A stretch of 6,449 nucleotides of DNA, taken from NCBI GenBank assembly GCA_041655055.1, contig JBBAGE010000129.1:1-6449 (forward strand), in the 5' to 3' direction. Position numbers and translations under genes: made by a program. Under the pieces are notes generated by a model. It worked only from the letters and a program-made list of their open reading frames with translations, was not told the DNA's origin and ran no database searches. How positions within the stretch are numbered: the stretch's first letter is position 1; every line of letters begins with the position of its first letter. Below are positions 1 to 6,380 of the stretch, piece after piece. The stretch is from JBBAGE01 sp041655055 (lineage in GTDB: Bacteria > Pseudomonadota > Alphaproteobacteria > Rhodobacterales > Rhodobacteraceae).

Positions 1-614
1 CCGAACTGCTCAGCGATGAATGGACCGGGTTTTTGTGCACCGCCGTGTGGGAAACCAATTACCGCTATGCGCTGGATAACCTCGCGGACCCGATGCACGG
101 CTGCTATCTGCATTCCGAAAGTTTCACGCTGGCCTATGGCTCGAAACAGGATCTGATCAAGCTCGACAAAACCGAAAACGGTTTCCACGTGACCCGCGTG
201 GGTCAGGTCGGCGACAATTTCGACTGGTCGGAATTCGCGATCCATCCGGGCAATATGTATTGCTTCCTCGATATCCCCTATCCGCCCGCTGCCGGGCCGG
301 GCGGGAACATGCGCATCATCGGCTTTACCACGCCGATCGATGAAACCACCTGCAAGGTGTTTTTCTGGCGTATGCGCAAGGTCGAAGGGGTCGCGCGCGA
401 AAGCTGGCGTTTCCTTTATCGCGCCGCGCTTGAGGAACGTCATTGGAACGTGCTGGAACAGGACCGCGTGATGCTTGAAGGGATGCCCGATGATGCGCGC
501 AAGCGCGAAATGCTCTATCAGCATGATCTGGGTGTCAGCCGTATCCGTCAGCTTCTGACCCGCGCGGCCAAGGAACAGGTCGAAGCCGAGCAAAGCCTGC
601 AGGCCGCAGAATGA
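1..614 (+). CDS. Rieske non-heme iron oxygenase alpha subunit, catalytic C-terminal part (5' end outside window)
   Basis: This is the catalytic domain of a ring-hydroxylating or demethylating Rieske oxygenase, which activates O2 at a mononuclear iron using electrons from a separate reductase. The reading frame is open from the window edge (first full codon at 3), giving 203 residues; the Rieske [2Fe-2S] domain lies upstream and is not seen. The mononuclear iron site is intact: DNLADPMHGCYLH at partial residues 25-37 carries the bridging Asp (29) and ligands His32 (bases 96-98) and His37 (111-113). The third ligand is probably the Asp in LEQDR (residue 154, bases 462-464). The layout resembles the phthalate dioxygenase/vanillate demethylase-like single-alpha type. 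No beta subunit follows; the next gene overlaps by four bases. A TTG at 33 is not the start, because homologous-looking sequence continues upstream of it. The substrate is unknown. An aromatic acid or phenol is an inference from the ring-cleavage dioxygenase three genes downstream. Confidence 0.9.
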   Translation, partial: ELLSDEWTGFLCTAVWETNYRYALDNLADPMHGCYLHSESFTLAYGSKQDLIKLDKTENGFHVTRVGQVGDNFDWSEFAIHPGNMYCFLDIPYPPAAGPGGNMRIIGFTTPIDETTCKVFFWRMRKVEGVARESWRFLYRAALEERHWNVLEQDRVMLEGMPDDARKREMLYQHDLGVSRIRQLLTRAAKEQVEAEQSLQAAE

Positions 615-1351
615 TGCTGGACGGTCGCACCATATTGATCACCGGCGCCGGTGGCGGGCTGGGTCAGGCGCTGGCGCGTGCCTGCGCCGGGGCCGGCGCG
701 CGGCTGGTGCTGGCCGATATCGCCATGGAGGCAACCGAGGCTCTGGCCTCTGATCTGGGTGCGCGCGCGGTTCAGGTGGATCTGGGCGATCCGGATTCGG
801 TCACTGCGCTGGCCGCCGATATCGCCGCACATGAAGGCGGGTTGCACGGGCTGGCCAATAATGGCGCGGTGGCCACCAATGTCGGCGGCATGGGGTTCGA
901 GGATATCGCGCTTGAGCTGTGGGACCAGGTAATGCGCGTCAATGTGCGCGGCACCTGGCTGATGACCCGGGCCTGTGCGCCGATGCTGCGGGCATCGGGT
1001 TCGGGCCGGGTGGTGAATGTGGCCTCTGACACCGCGCTTTGGGGCGCGCCACGGCTGTTGTCCTATACCGCGTCCAAAGGCGCGGTGATGGCGATGACCC
1101 GCTCGCTCGCGCGCGAATTGGGGCCCGACGGGGTGGGCGTTGCCTGTGTGGCGCCGGGGCTTTTGACCACGCAATCGACCGAATATGTCCCCGAAGCCCG
1201 CCATCAGCTTTATGCCGATGGCCGCGCCGTGCCCGGCCCGCAGGGGGTGGATGATGTCACTGCCACGATGGCATTCCTGTTGTCCGAAGGGGCGCTGACC
1301 CTGACCGGTCAGGTGCTGCCGGTCAATAACGGCTTTGTTTTTGCGACATGA
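611..1351 (+). CDS. Short-chain dehydrogenase/reductase (SDR-1), NAD-type, possible dihydrodiol dehydrogenase
   Basis: A classical SDR of 246 residues, the usual length, which would oxidise an alcohol or diol in the cytoplasm. The cofactor motif TGAGGGLG is at residues 11-18. Asp36 at the end of the second beta strand (VLADI) predicts NAD(H) preference. The catalytic set is complete: Asn111, Ser139, Tyr152 and Lys156 (YTASK). The usual NNAG motif reads NNGA at 83-86, with the last two residues swapped. The C-terminus LTGQVLPVNNG is typical of the family. The start is the first of two tandem ATG codons (611 and 614); 611 gives an ATGA overlap with the oxygenase stop. Lying directly after a Rieske oxygenase, it could rearomatise a cis-dihydrodiol to a catechol for the extradiol enzyme downstream. 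That role is inferred from context; if the oxygenase is a monooxygenase or demethylase, this SDR must act elsewhere. Confidence 0.9.
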   Translation: MMLDGRTILITGAGGGLGQALARACAGAGARLVLADIAMEATEALASDLGARAVQVDLGDPDSVTALAADIAAHEGGLHGLANNGAVATNVGGMGFEDIALELWDQVMRVNVRGTWLMTRACAPMLRASGSGRVVNVASDTALWGAPRLLSYTASKGAVMAMTRSLARELGPDGVGVACVAPGLLTTQSTEYVPEARHQLYADGRAVPGPQGVDDVTATMAFLLSEGALTLTGQVLPVNNGFVFAT

Positions 1352-2181
1352 ACAATTGGCATGAACATAGCACCCATGGCATCGCCTGGCGCGAACGCCC
1401 CGGGACCGGGCCGGTGGCGGTGCTGCTGCACGGGATTGGATCGCGCGCCTTTGGCTGGGAACGGCTGGGCGAACATCTGCCGGGCTGGCGGCTGATCGCA
1501 TGGGATGCGCCGGGCTATGGGCAATCTGACGCGCTCGCAAACGAATGGCCGCTGGCCATCGACTATGCCGATGCTTTGGCGGGGTTCGTGCAGGCGCTGA
1601 ATCTGGCGCGCTTTCATCTGGTGGGCCATTCGCTGGGCACGCTGATCGGCGCGGCATTCGCGGGCAAATACCGCGATCTGGCGCATAGCCTGACGCTCGC
1701 ATCTTGTGCGCAGGGCGGCGGGGCCGCACCGGGCGGCGCGCTGTCGCCCGCGCATCAGGCCCGGATCGATGAATTGCAATCACAAGGCGCCGATGCTTTT
1801 GCCGCCGCGCGTGCGCCACGGCTGATCCACCGCGCGCAGGATAACCCCGCGCTGGTGGCCGATGCGACCCGCGCCATGGCCAGCGTGACCATGCCCGGCT
1901 ATGGGCAGGCAGTGCGGATGCTGGCATCGGGTGATCTGCGTGCCGATATGGCGGCCGTGGATCTGCCCACCACCGTGACCGTGGGTGCCGAAGATGTCGT
2001 CACCCCGCCCGAACAATCGATCGGTGCCCATGCCGCTTTGCCCCGGCCCGCGCCACTTGCGATCCTGCCCGGCTGCGGCCACGCCCTGCCCCTGCAGGCG
2101 CCCGAGGCGCTGGCCCGTTTGATCATGGAACAGGTGAAAGCCTGCGCCACCCCTGAAACACCAAAGAAAGCAAGCCAATGA
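1348..2181 (+). CDS. Alpha/beta-fold hydrolase
   Basis: A 277-residue alpha/beta hydrolase with a complete triad: Ser95 in the nucleophile elbow GHSLG (93-97), Asp216 in GAEDVVTP and His245 in GCGHALP. The oxyanion-loop HG is at residues 28-29. Residues of about 130-195, between the nucleophile and the acid, form a helical, Ala-rich lid. No signal peptide is visible, so it should be cytoplasmic. Next to an extradiol dioxygenase, the obvious guess is a meta-cleavage-product C-C hydrolase. However, two marks of that group (as in BphD) are absent: the Asn before the nucleophile is His94, and the Trp after the catalytic His is Ala246. An esterase, thioesterase or enol-lactonase type of reaction is therefore equally possible. 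The start overlaps the SDR-1 stop by ATGA with no clear Shine-Dalgarno, which suggests translational coupling. Confidence 0.9.
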   Translation: MNNWHEHSTHGIAWRERPGTGPVAVLLHGIGSRAFGWERLGEHLPGWRLIAWDAPGYGQSDALANEWPLAIDYADALAGFVQALNLARFHLVGHSLGTLIGAAFAGKYRDLAHSLTLASCAQGGGAAPGGALSPAHQARIDELQSQGADAFAAARAPRLIHRAQDNPALVADATRAMASVTMPGYGQAVRMLASGDLRADMAAVDLPTTVTVGAEDVVTPPEQSIGAHAALPRPAPLAILPGCGHALPLQAPEALARLIMEQVKACATPETPKKASQ

Positions 2182-3095
2182 CTGAATATCTTGTCGGCGC
2201 GCTGCGCGGTATCGTCATGCGCGCCCCGGGCATCACCGCCACCAAGGATTTCTATACCGCCAATTGGGGCCTGACGCTTGCGCATGAGGAACCCGGTCAG
2301 GTCTGGCTGCGCGGCACCGGGTCCGAACCCTTTGCCTATGCATTGCATGACGGGCCGGTCTATGGGATCGAATATATCGATTTCGCGATGGATGACCGCG
2401 CGCAGGTGGCGCGGCTGCATGAACATGCCACCGCCCAGGGGGCGAGCGTGCTGGGCGCGCCCGGTCCGTTTGACGATTGGCCCGGCGGCTGGGGGTTCGA
2501 AATCCTTGACCCCGACAACCGCCGCCTGCGGTTTCGGGCCGAAGCCCGCCAGCTTGACCCGGCCCCCGAATGGGCCCGCCCGCGCAAGGTCAGCCATGTG
2601 GTGCTGAATTCGACCGATATGGACGGGATGCAGGAATGGTTCACCCGGGTGCTCGGGTTTCGCGTATCGGATTATTCCGCCGATCAGATGGTGTTTTTGC
2701 GCTGCGCATCCGATCACCATTCCATCGCGCTGGTGCGCGGGCATTATCCGTCGGTCAATCACGTGGCGTTCGAACTGCCCTCGATCAATGAATTCATGCG
2801 CTCGGTCGGGCGGATGAAGGAACGCGGCATCGTGCCCACATGGGGCCCGGGGCGGCATGGTCCGGGGGATAATCCCTTTGCCTATTTCGTCTCGCCCTCG
2901 GGTTTCGTGATCGAATTCACGTCCGAGCTGCAACAGATCGATGAGGCGACGCACGAAGCCCAGGTCTGGCCGCGCGATGTGCCCGAAAAGATGGACCAGT
3001 GGATGACCGCCGGCCCCCCCACCGCCGCGCAGCGCGCGGTGATGCAAGGCAGGCCCGATCCCGGCTTTCCCGAACTGCGCGAGGTCAAACAATGA
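2178..3095 (+). CDS. Type I extradiol ring-cleavage dioxygenase (VOC fold, two modules)
   Basis: A 305-residue protein with two vicinal-oxygen-chelate modules (about 8-122 and 136-250). It is predicted to split a catechol-type ring next to the two hydroxyls using Fe(II) or Mn(II) and O2. All metal ligands are in the second module: His140 (KVSHVV), His195 (VNHVAFE) and Glu246 (FVIEFTSE). The outer-sphere residues also match BphC numbering by spacing: His180 is 15 before the second ligand (BphC His195/His210), and His227 and Tyr236 lie 19 and 10 before the Glu (BphC His241, Tyr250, Glu260). The first module lacks ligands, as is normal for the family. The C-terminal tail after the Glu is 59 residues, longer than the 38 or so of BphC. 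Automated annotation may call this only a VOC, glyoxalase or bleomycin-resistance protein, but the complete active site argues for a real dioxygenase. It is coupled by ATGA on both sides. Confidence 0.9.
   Translation: MTEYLVGALRGIVMRAPGITATKDFYTANWGLTLAHEEPGQVWLRGTGSEPFAYALHDGPVYGIEYIDFAMDDRAQVARLHEHATAQGASVLGAPGPFDDWPGGWGFEILDPDNRRLRFRAEARQLDPAPEWARPRKVSHVVLNSTDMDGMQEWFTRVLGFRVSDYSADQMVFLRCASDHHSIALVRGHYPSVNHVAFELPSINEFMRSVGRMKERGIVPTWGPGRHGPGDNPFAYFVSPSGFVIEFTSELQQIDEATHEAQVWPRDVPEKMDQWMTAGPPTAAQRAVMQGRPDPGFPELREVKQ
3081..3084 (+). promoter_or_regulatory. Ribosome binding site deciding the SDR-2 start
   Basis: GAGG lies seven bases before the ATG at 3092, inside the end of the dioxygenase gene. 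It supports 3092 as the start rather than the in-frame ATG at 2999, which would add 31 Arg-rich residues with no SDR character and overlap the upstream gene by 97 bases. Confidence 0.65.
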
Positions 3096-3880
3096 ACCGG
3101 CCCTTTGACGATCAGGTTGCCGTTGTCACCGGCGCATCATCGGGCGTGGGGCTGGCCACGGCGCGGCTGTTGCTGACCCAGGGCGCGAAAGTTGCAATCT
3201 GCGCGCGCGGCGAAGGCCGGCTGATGGATGTGGCCGCCGTCATGGCGCGTGATTTCGGCGCGGAACGTGTGTTGGCGCAGGCCTTCGATGTGCTTGATGC
3301 CCCTGCAGTCGATCGCTTTGCGGCCGAGGTCAAATCCCGCTTTGGCAAACTTGACCTGCTGGTCAACAACGCTGGCCAAGGCCGGGTCAGCACCTTTGCC
3401 GACACATCCGATGATGACTGGCGCGCGGAATATGAACTGAAACTGTTCAGCCAGATCCGCCCGATCCGGGCCTTTCTGCCGATGCTGCGCGACGCGCAGG
3501 GCGCGGTGGTTGCGGTCAATTCGCTGCTGGCCTATCAGCCCGAGGCGCATATGGTCTGCACTTCATCGGCGCGGGCGGGGGTGCAAAACCTGCTCAAATC
3601 GCTCAGCCTTGAATTTGCGCCCGATGTGCGGGTCAATTCCGTCCTGCTGGGTCTGATCGGCTCGGGGCAATGGACCCGCCGCTTTGCCGAGCGCGAGGAT
3701 AAATCCGTCAGCCGCGAAGACTGGTATCGCGACCTGAGCAACAAGAAGGGCATCCCCCTTGGCCGGCTGGGCGATCCGTCTGAAGCCGCTGCCGCCATCG
3801 CCTTTCTGGGCTCGCGGGCCGCAAGCTATATCACAGGCGCACAGCTCGATGTTTCGGGCGGTCTTGCGCGTCATATCTGA
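3092..3880 (+). CDS. Short-chain dehydrogenase-like protein (SDR-2), NADP-type, atypical active site
   Basis: An SDR-fold protein of 262 residues from the ATG at 3092, which forms an ATGA overlap with the dioxygenase stop and has a GAGG ribosome site. Cofactor motif TGASSGVG is at 13-20 and NNAG at 92-95. Arg39 after the second beta strand (ICARG) predicts NADP(H), unlike its neighbour SDR-1. Ser144 (AVNSLLA) is in place, but where classical SDRs have YxxxK this protein reads CTSSARAGV (156-164): Thr157 aligns with the Tyr and Arg161 with the Lys. The C-terminus (GRLGDPSEAAAAIAFL, then ITGAQLDVSGG) is ordinary. The residues following the site, including LIGSGQWTRRF (188-198), look like a distinct SDR subgroup that I recall beside ThDP enzymes. 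It may therefore be a functional variant rather than a decayed gene, with altered chemistry or a non-oxidoreductase role. The reading frame is intact. Confidence 0.85.
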   Translation: MNRPFDDQVAVVTGASSGVGLATARLLLTQGAKVAICARGEGRLMDVAAVMARDFGAERVLAQAFDVLDAPAVDRFAAEVKSRFGKLDLLVNNAGQGRVSTFADTSDDDWRAEYELKLFSQIRPIRAFLPMLRDAQGAVVAVNSLLAYQPEAHMVCTSSARAGVQNLLKSLSLEFAPDVRVNSVLLGLIGSGQWTRRFAEREDKSVSREDWYRDLSNKKGIPLGRLGDPSEAAAAIAFLGSRAASYITGAQLDVSGGLARHI

Positions 3881-3884
3881 TTTC

Positions 3885-3888
3885 GGAG
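3885..3888 (+). promoter_or_regulatory. Strong ribosome binding site for the ThDP enzyme gene
   Basis: GGAG, followed by AA, stands seven bases before the ATG at 3896 in the 15-base gap 3881-3895, the largest gap in the window. It is the clearest free-standing Shine-Dalgarno here and suggests that this gene initiates independently rather than by stop/start coupling. The gap is too short to hold a recognisable terminator or promoter. Confidence 0.75.
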
Positions 3889-3895
3889 AAGAACC

Positions 3896-5566
3896 ATGAA
3901 ACTCGACGCGATTTCCCAGGCCGAGACAGTTGGCGATTTCATCGCCCGCTATCTGGCAGAAATCGGCGTGACGACAGTCTTTGGCGTCATCTCGATCCAC
4001 AATATGCCGATCCTTGATGCCATCGCCCGTCAGGGCCGCATCCGCTTTGTTCCCGCGCGCGGCGAAGCCGGCGCGATGAATATGGCCGATGCCTGGGCGC
4101 GGGTGGCGGGGCGGATGGGGGTGGTCATCACCTCGACCGGCACGGCGGCAGGCAATGCCGCGGGTGCGCAGGTCGAAGCCCTGACGGCGGGCACACCGCT
4201 TTTGCATATCACCTCGACCGTGGATACCGAATTCATGGACCGCGACCGCGCGCCGATTCACGATGTGCCGCGCCAGCATGAAATGCTGCGCGGTATTTCC
4301 AAAACCTATCTGCGGATGTGGAGCGCGTCCGGCGCGCTTGGCACCCTGACGGCTGCGGTATCGGCCGCGATCAGCGCGCCCGCAGGGCCCGTATCGCTGG
4401 AAATCCCCGTCGATGTGCAGCGCAAACTGATGCCCGCCGTGGCGCCGATCTTTGCCCCCGCGCCCCAGCGCCCGGACCCCAGCCCCGCCAGCATCGAGGC
4501 GCTGGCCGATATGATCCGCAAAGCCCGCCGCCCGATGATCTGGCTGGGCGGCGGTGCGCGCGGCGCCGAAGCCGAGGCCCGCGAATTGGTGGCGCGCGGT
4601 TTCGCCGCCGTCAGTTCCACACAGGGCCGCGGCGTCGTCCCCGAGGATGAATCCGCCAATCTGGGCGCCTATAACATGAGCCCCGAGGCACAGGCGCTTT
4701 ATGCACGTGCCGATTTCATGCTGGTCGTGGGATCGCGCCTGCGCGGGAATGAAACGCTTAACAACACCATGGCCCTGCCCCGCCCGCTGGCCCAGATCGA
4801 TGCCGAACCCACACAGGGCGGACGCAACTATCCGGTGGATCTGTTCGTCCATGGCGATGCGGCGCGCAGCCTGCGCCGTCTGCTCGATCTTTTGCCCGCC
4901 ACGCTCGATACCGATCCGGAATTTGCCTTTGAAACGGCCGCCGCCCGGGCACAATCCGAGGGCGCGCTGCGTGACCGGCTTGGCCCCTACCGCGATCTGG
5001 CCGAGGCGATTTCCGAGCGCGTTGCCGCTGGCCGCAGGCCCTGGGTGCGCGATGTGACCATTTCCAATTCGACCTTTGGCAACCGATATATTCGCATCGC
5101 GGAACCGCGTCTGGGTGTCCATGCCCTGGGCGGTGGCATCGGTCAGGGCGTGGCCATGGGCGTTGGCGCCGCACTTGCGGGCGAGGCCAAGGCCATCGTG
5201 CTGATCGGCGATGGCGGCACGCAGCTTGGGATTGCCGAAATGATCACCGCCGTCGAGGCCGGGGCCCCGCTGGTCTATGTGTTGATGAATGATCAGGCTT
5301 ATGGCGTGATCCGCAACATTCAGGATGCGCAATATGACAGCCGCCACCACTATTCGGCGCTGTTGACCCCCGATTTCGCCGCACATTGCGCCTCGATCGG
5401 GCTGCGCCACCGCAAGGTAAGCGCCGTGGCCGATTTCGCGGCGGCGCTGGACGATGCTTTGGCATCCGATGTGCCCGAGCTGATCGAGGTGGACATGATC
5501 GCCATCGGGCCATTCGCGGAAAGTTTTTCCGGCCCGCCCGCGGGTGCTGCGGGCAACAAGGTCTGA
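3896..5566 (+). CDS. Thiamine-diphosphate-dependent enzyme (acetolactate synthase/decarboxylase-like)
   Basis: A 556-residue ThDP enzyme with the usual three domains: pyrimidine-binding (about 8-172), central (about 196-330) and pyrophosphate-binding (about 385-535). Such enzymes decarboxylate 2-oxo acids, ligate or cleave C-C bonds next to a carbonyl, or oxidise. Glu57 in ARGEAGAMNMADAWAR is the cofactor-activating glutamate. GDG at 438-440 begins the Mg-ThDP motif, which ends in NDQAYG (465-470). The second Asn of the usual NN, a Mg ligand, is Asp466, at the expected 27-residue spacing from Asp439. GGGIGQG is at 412-418. No small regulatory subunit gene (ilvN-like) is nearby and the context is catabolic, so a biosynthetic acetolactate synthase is unlikely. 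It sits between SDR-2 and an AspDH-like gene. From memory, this resembles the PA3506-type decarboxylase neighbourhood of Pseudomonas aeruginosa. The substrate is not deducible; a 2-oxo acid from ring cleavage is an inference. Confidence 0.9.
   Translation: MKLDAISQAETVGDFIARYLAEIGVTTVFGVISIHNMPILDAIARQGRIRFVPARGEAGAMNMADAWARVAGRMGVVITSTGTAAGNAAGAQVEALTAGTPLLHITSTVDTEFMDRDRAPIHDVPRQHEMLRGISKTYLRMWSASGALGTLTAAVSAAISAPAGPVSLEIPVDVQRKLMPAVAPIFAPAPQRPDPSPASIEALADMIRKARRPMIWLGGGARGAEAEARELVARGFAAVSSTQGRGVVPEDESANLGAYNMSPEAQALYARADFMLVVGSRLRGNETLNNTMALPRPLAQIDAEPTQGGRNYPVDLFVHGDAARSLRRLLDLLPATLDTDPEFAFETAAARAQSEGALRDRLGPYRDLAEAISERVAAGRRPWVRDVTISNSTFGNRYIRIAEPRLGVHALGGGIGQGVAMGVGAALAGEAKAIVLIGDGGTQLGIAEMITAVEAGAPLVYVLMNDQAYGVIRNIQDAQYDSRHHYSALLTPDFAAHCASIGLRHRKVSAVADFAAALDDALASDVPELIEVDMIAIGPFAESFSGPPAGAAGNKV
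5558..5561 (+). promoter_or_regulatory. Weak ribosome binding site for the AspDH-like gene
   Basis: AAGG spans the final codons of the ThDP enzyme gene, nine bases before the ATG at 5571. It favours 5571 over the upstream in-frame GTG at 5544, which would add nine residues before the Rossmann strand. Confidence 0.4.
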
Positions 5567-5570
5567 CGCA

Positions 5571-6380
5571 ATGCATCTGGGACTTATCGGATATGGCAAT
5601 ATTGCGCGCGCTCTGATGGGGGTGCTGACAGCCGAAGGCGTGGCCCCCACGCGGGTCAGCGTCCTGACCCAGCCGGAACGGGCCGAGGCCACCGAGGCCG
5701 CGCTTGGGGCCGATCACGCAGCAGGTCAGGTCGTCACCGATGCTGATGGGCTGATCGCCTTGCGCCCCGATCTGGTGGTGGAATGCGCGGGCCATGAGGC
5801 CGTGCAGACCCATGCGACCGCCGTGCTGCGCGCGGGTATCGAAACGGTGATCGTGTCGATCGGCGCGCTGGCCGATGATGCGCTGTTTGCCGATGTCGAT
5901 GCCGCGGCCAAAGCCGGCGGCAGCCGCATCATTTTGCCGGCGGGCGCCATTGGCGGGGTGGATATCCTGTCGGCGCTGCGGGCATCCGGGATTACCGCCG
6001 TTACATATAGCGGGCGCAAACCGCCGCTCGCCTGGGCCGGCACCCCGGCCGAAACCCTGCTGGATCTGGCAAATTTGCGCGATGCGGCGGTGTTTTTTGA
6101 AGGCAATGCCCGCGAAGCTGCGGTGCAATATCCCAAGAATGCCAATGTCGCCGCCACTTTGGCGCTGGCGGGGATCGGGTGGGACGACACGAAGGTGCGC
6201 CTGATCGCCGATCCGGGTGTGAGCCGGAATGTGCATGAATATACCGTCACCGCCGGGGCTGCCGATTACACGATCCGCATTGAGGGCCACCCCTCGCCCG
6301 ACAATCCCAAAACCTCGCTGACCACGGTCTATTCCGTCGCGCGCGAGGTCATGAACCGTTCCCGGAGACTGGCGATATGA
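5571..6380 (+). CDS. Aspartate dehydrogenase-like NAD(P)-dependent oxidoreductase
   Basis: A 269-residue protein of the L-aspartate dehydrogenase family, the normal family length. Known members interconvert L-aspartate and oxaloacetate plus ammonia via iminoaspartate, using NAD(P). The Rossmann motif GYGNIA (7-12) follows directly on the N-terminal strand, which supports the ATG at 5571. Family segments follow in order: ECAGHEAV (71-78), VSIGALAD (95-102), LPAGAIGGVD (122-131), YPKNANVAA (187-195), RNVHEY (219-224) with His222 as the likely catalytic His, and NPKTSLTTVYS (245-255). It lies four bases after the ThDP enzyme and overlaps the aldehyde dehydrogenase by ATGA. In such a catabolic setting a role in NAD synthesis (nadX) is unlikely. 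It may supply oxaloacetate, or act on another amino- or imino-dicarboxylate in the pathway. The family call is firm; the substrate is inference. Confidence 0.88.
   Translation: MHLGLIGYGNIARALMGVLTAEGVAPTRVSVLTQPERAEATEAALGADHAAGQVVTDADGLIALRPDLVVECAGHEAVQTHATAVLRAGIETVIVSIGALADDALFADVDAAAKAGGSRIILPAGAIGGVDILSALRASGITAVTYSGRKPPLAWAGTPAETLLDLANLRDAAVFFEGNAREAAVQYPKNANVAATLALAGIGWDDTKVRLIADPGVSRNVHEYTVTAGAADYTIRIEGHPSPDNPKTSLTTVYSVAREVMNRSRRLAI
6364..6367 (+). promoter_or_regulatory. Ribosome binding site for the aldehyde dehydrogenase gene
   Basis: GGAG lies nine bases before the ATG at 6377, within the end of the AspDH-like gene. Together with the ATGA stop/start overlap at 6377-6380 it supports this start. 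Confidence 0.55.

Noticed and set aside
33..614. TTG at 33 as the start of a short oxygenase gene
   Set aside because: The frame is open to the window edge with continuous protein-like sequence (ELLSDEWTGFL), and a Rieske oxygenase needs its N-terminal [2Fe-2S] domain. This is truncation by the window.
548..1927. A 459-codon open frame on the minus strand
   Set aside because: Antisense to SDR-1 and the hydrolase, with Arg/Ala/Pro/His-rich composition and no recognisable domain; a GC-bias shadow.
2999..3091. Upstream start for SDR-2 adding 31 residues
   Set aside because: The added stretch is Arg-rich with no SDR character and overlaps the dioxygenase gene deeply. The ATG at 3092 has a GAGG and the ATGA overlap used throughout the operon.
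1899..3092. A 397-codon open frame on the minus strand
   Set aside because: Antisense to the hydrolase end and the extradiol dioxygenase, whose active site is complete; no protein family signal in the antisense frame.
2178..3095. Glyoxalase or bleomycin-resistance protein
   Set aside because: The protein has two VOC modules and the full His/His/Glu plus His/His/Tyr set of type I extradiol dioxygenases, which those proteins lack.
3881..3895. Terminator or promoter in the largest intergenic gap
   Set aside because: Only 15 bases long, with a Shine-Dalgarno but no inverted repeat, T-tract or promoter boxes.
3896..5566. Biosynthetic acetolactate synthase (ilvB)
   Set aside because: No regulatory subunit gene and no branched-chain amino acid genes nearby; the setting is catabolic and the metal motif is ND rather than NN. 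Only the superfamily can be called.
5544..5570. GTG start at 5544 for the AspDH-like gene
   Set aside because: It adds nine residues before the Rossmann strand and overlaps the ThDP gene. The ATG at 5571 starts exactly where the family usually begins.
3563..5692. A 709-codon open frame on the minus strand
   Set aside because: It lies wholly antisense to the SDR-2 end, the ThDP gene and the AspDH-like start, all of which carry clear family motifs. Its translation is Arg/Gly/His-rich without motifs. GC-rich third positions suppress stops on the opposite strand.
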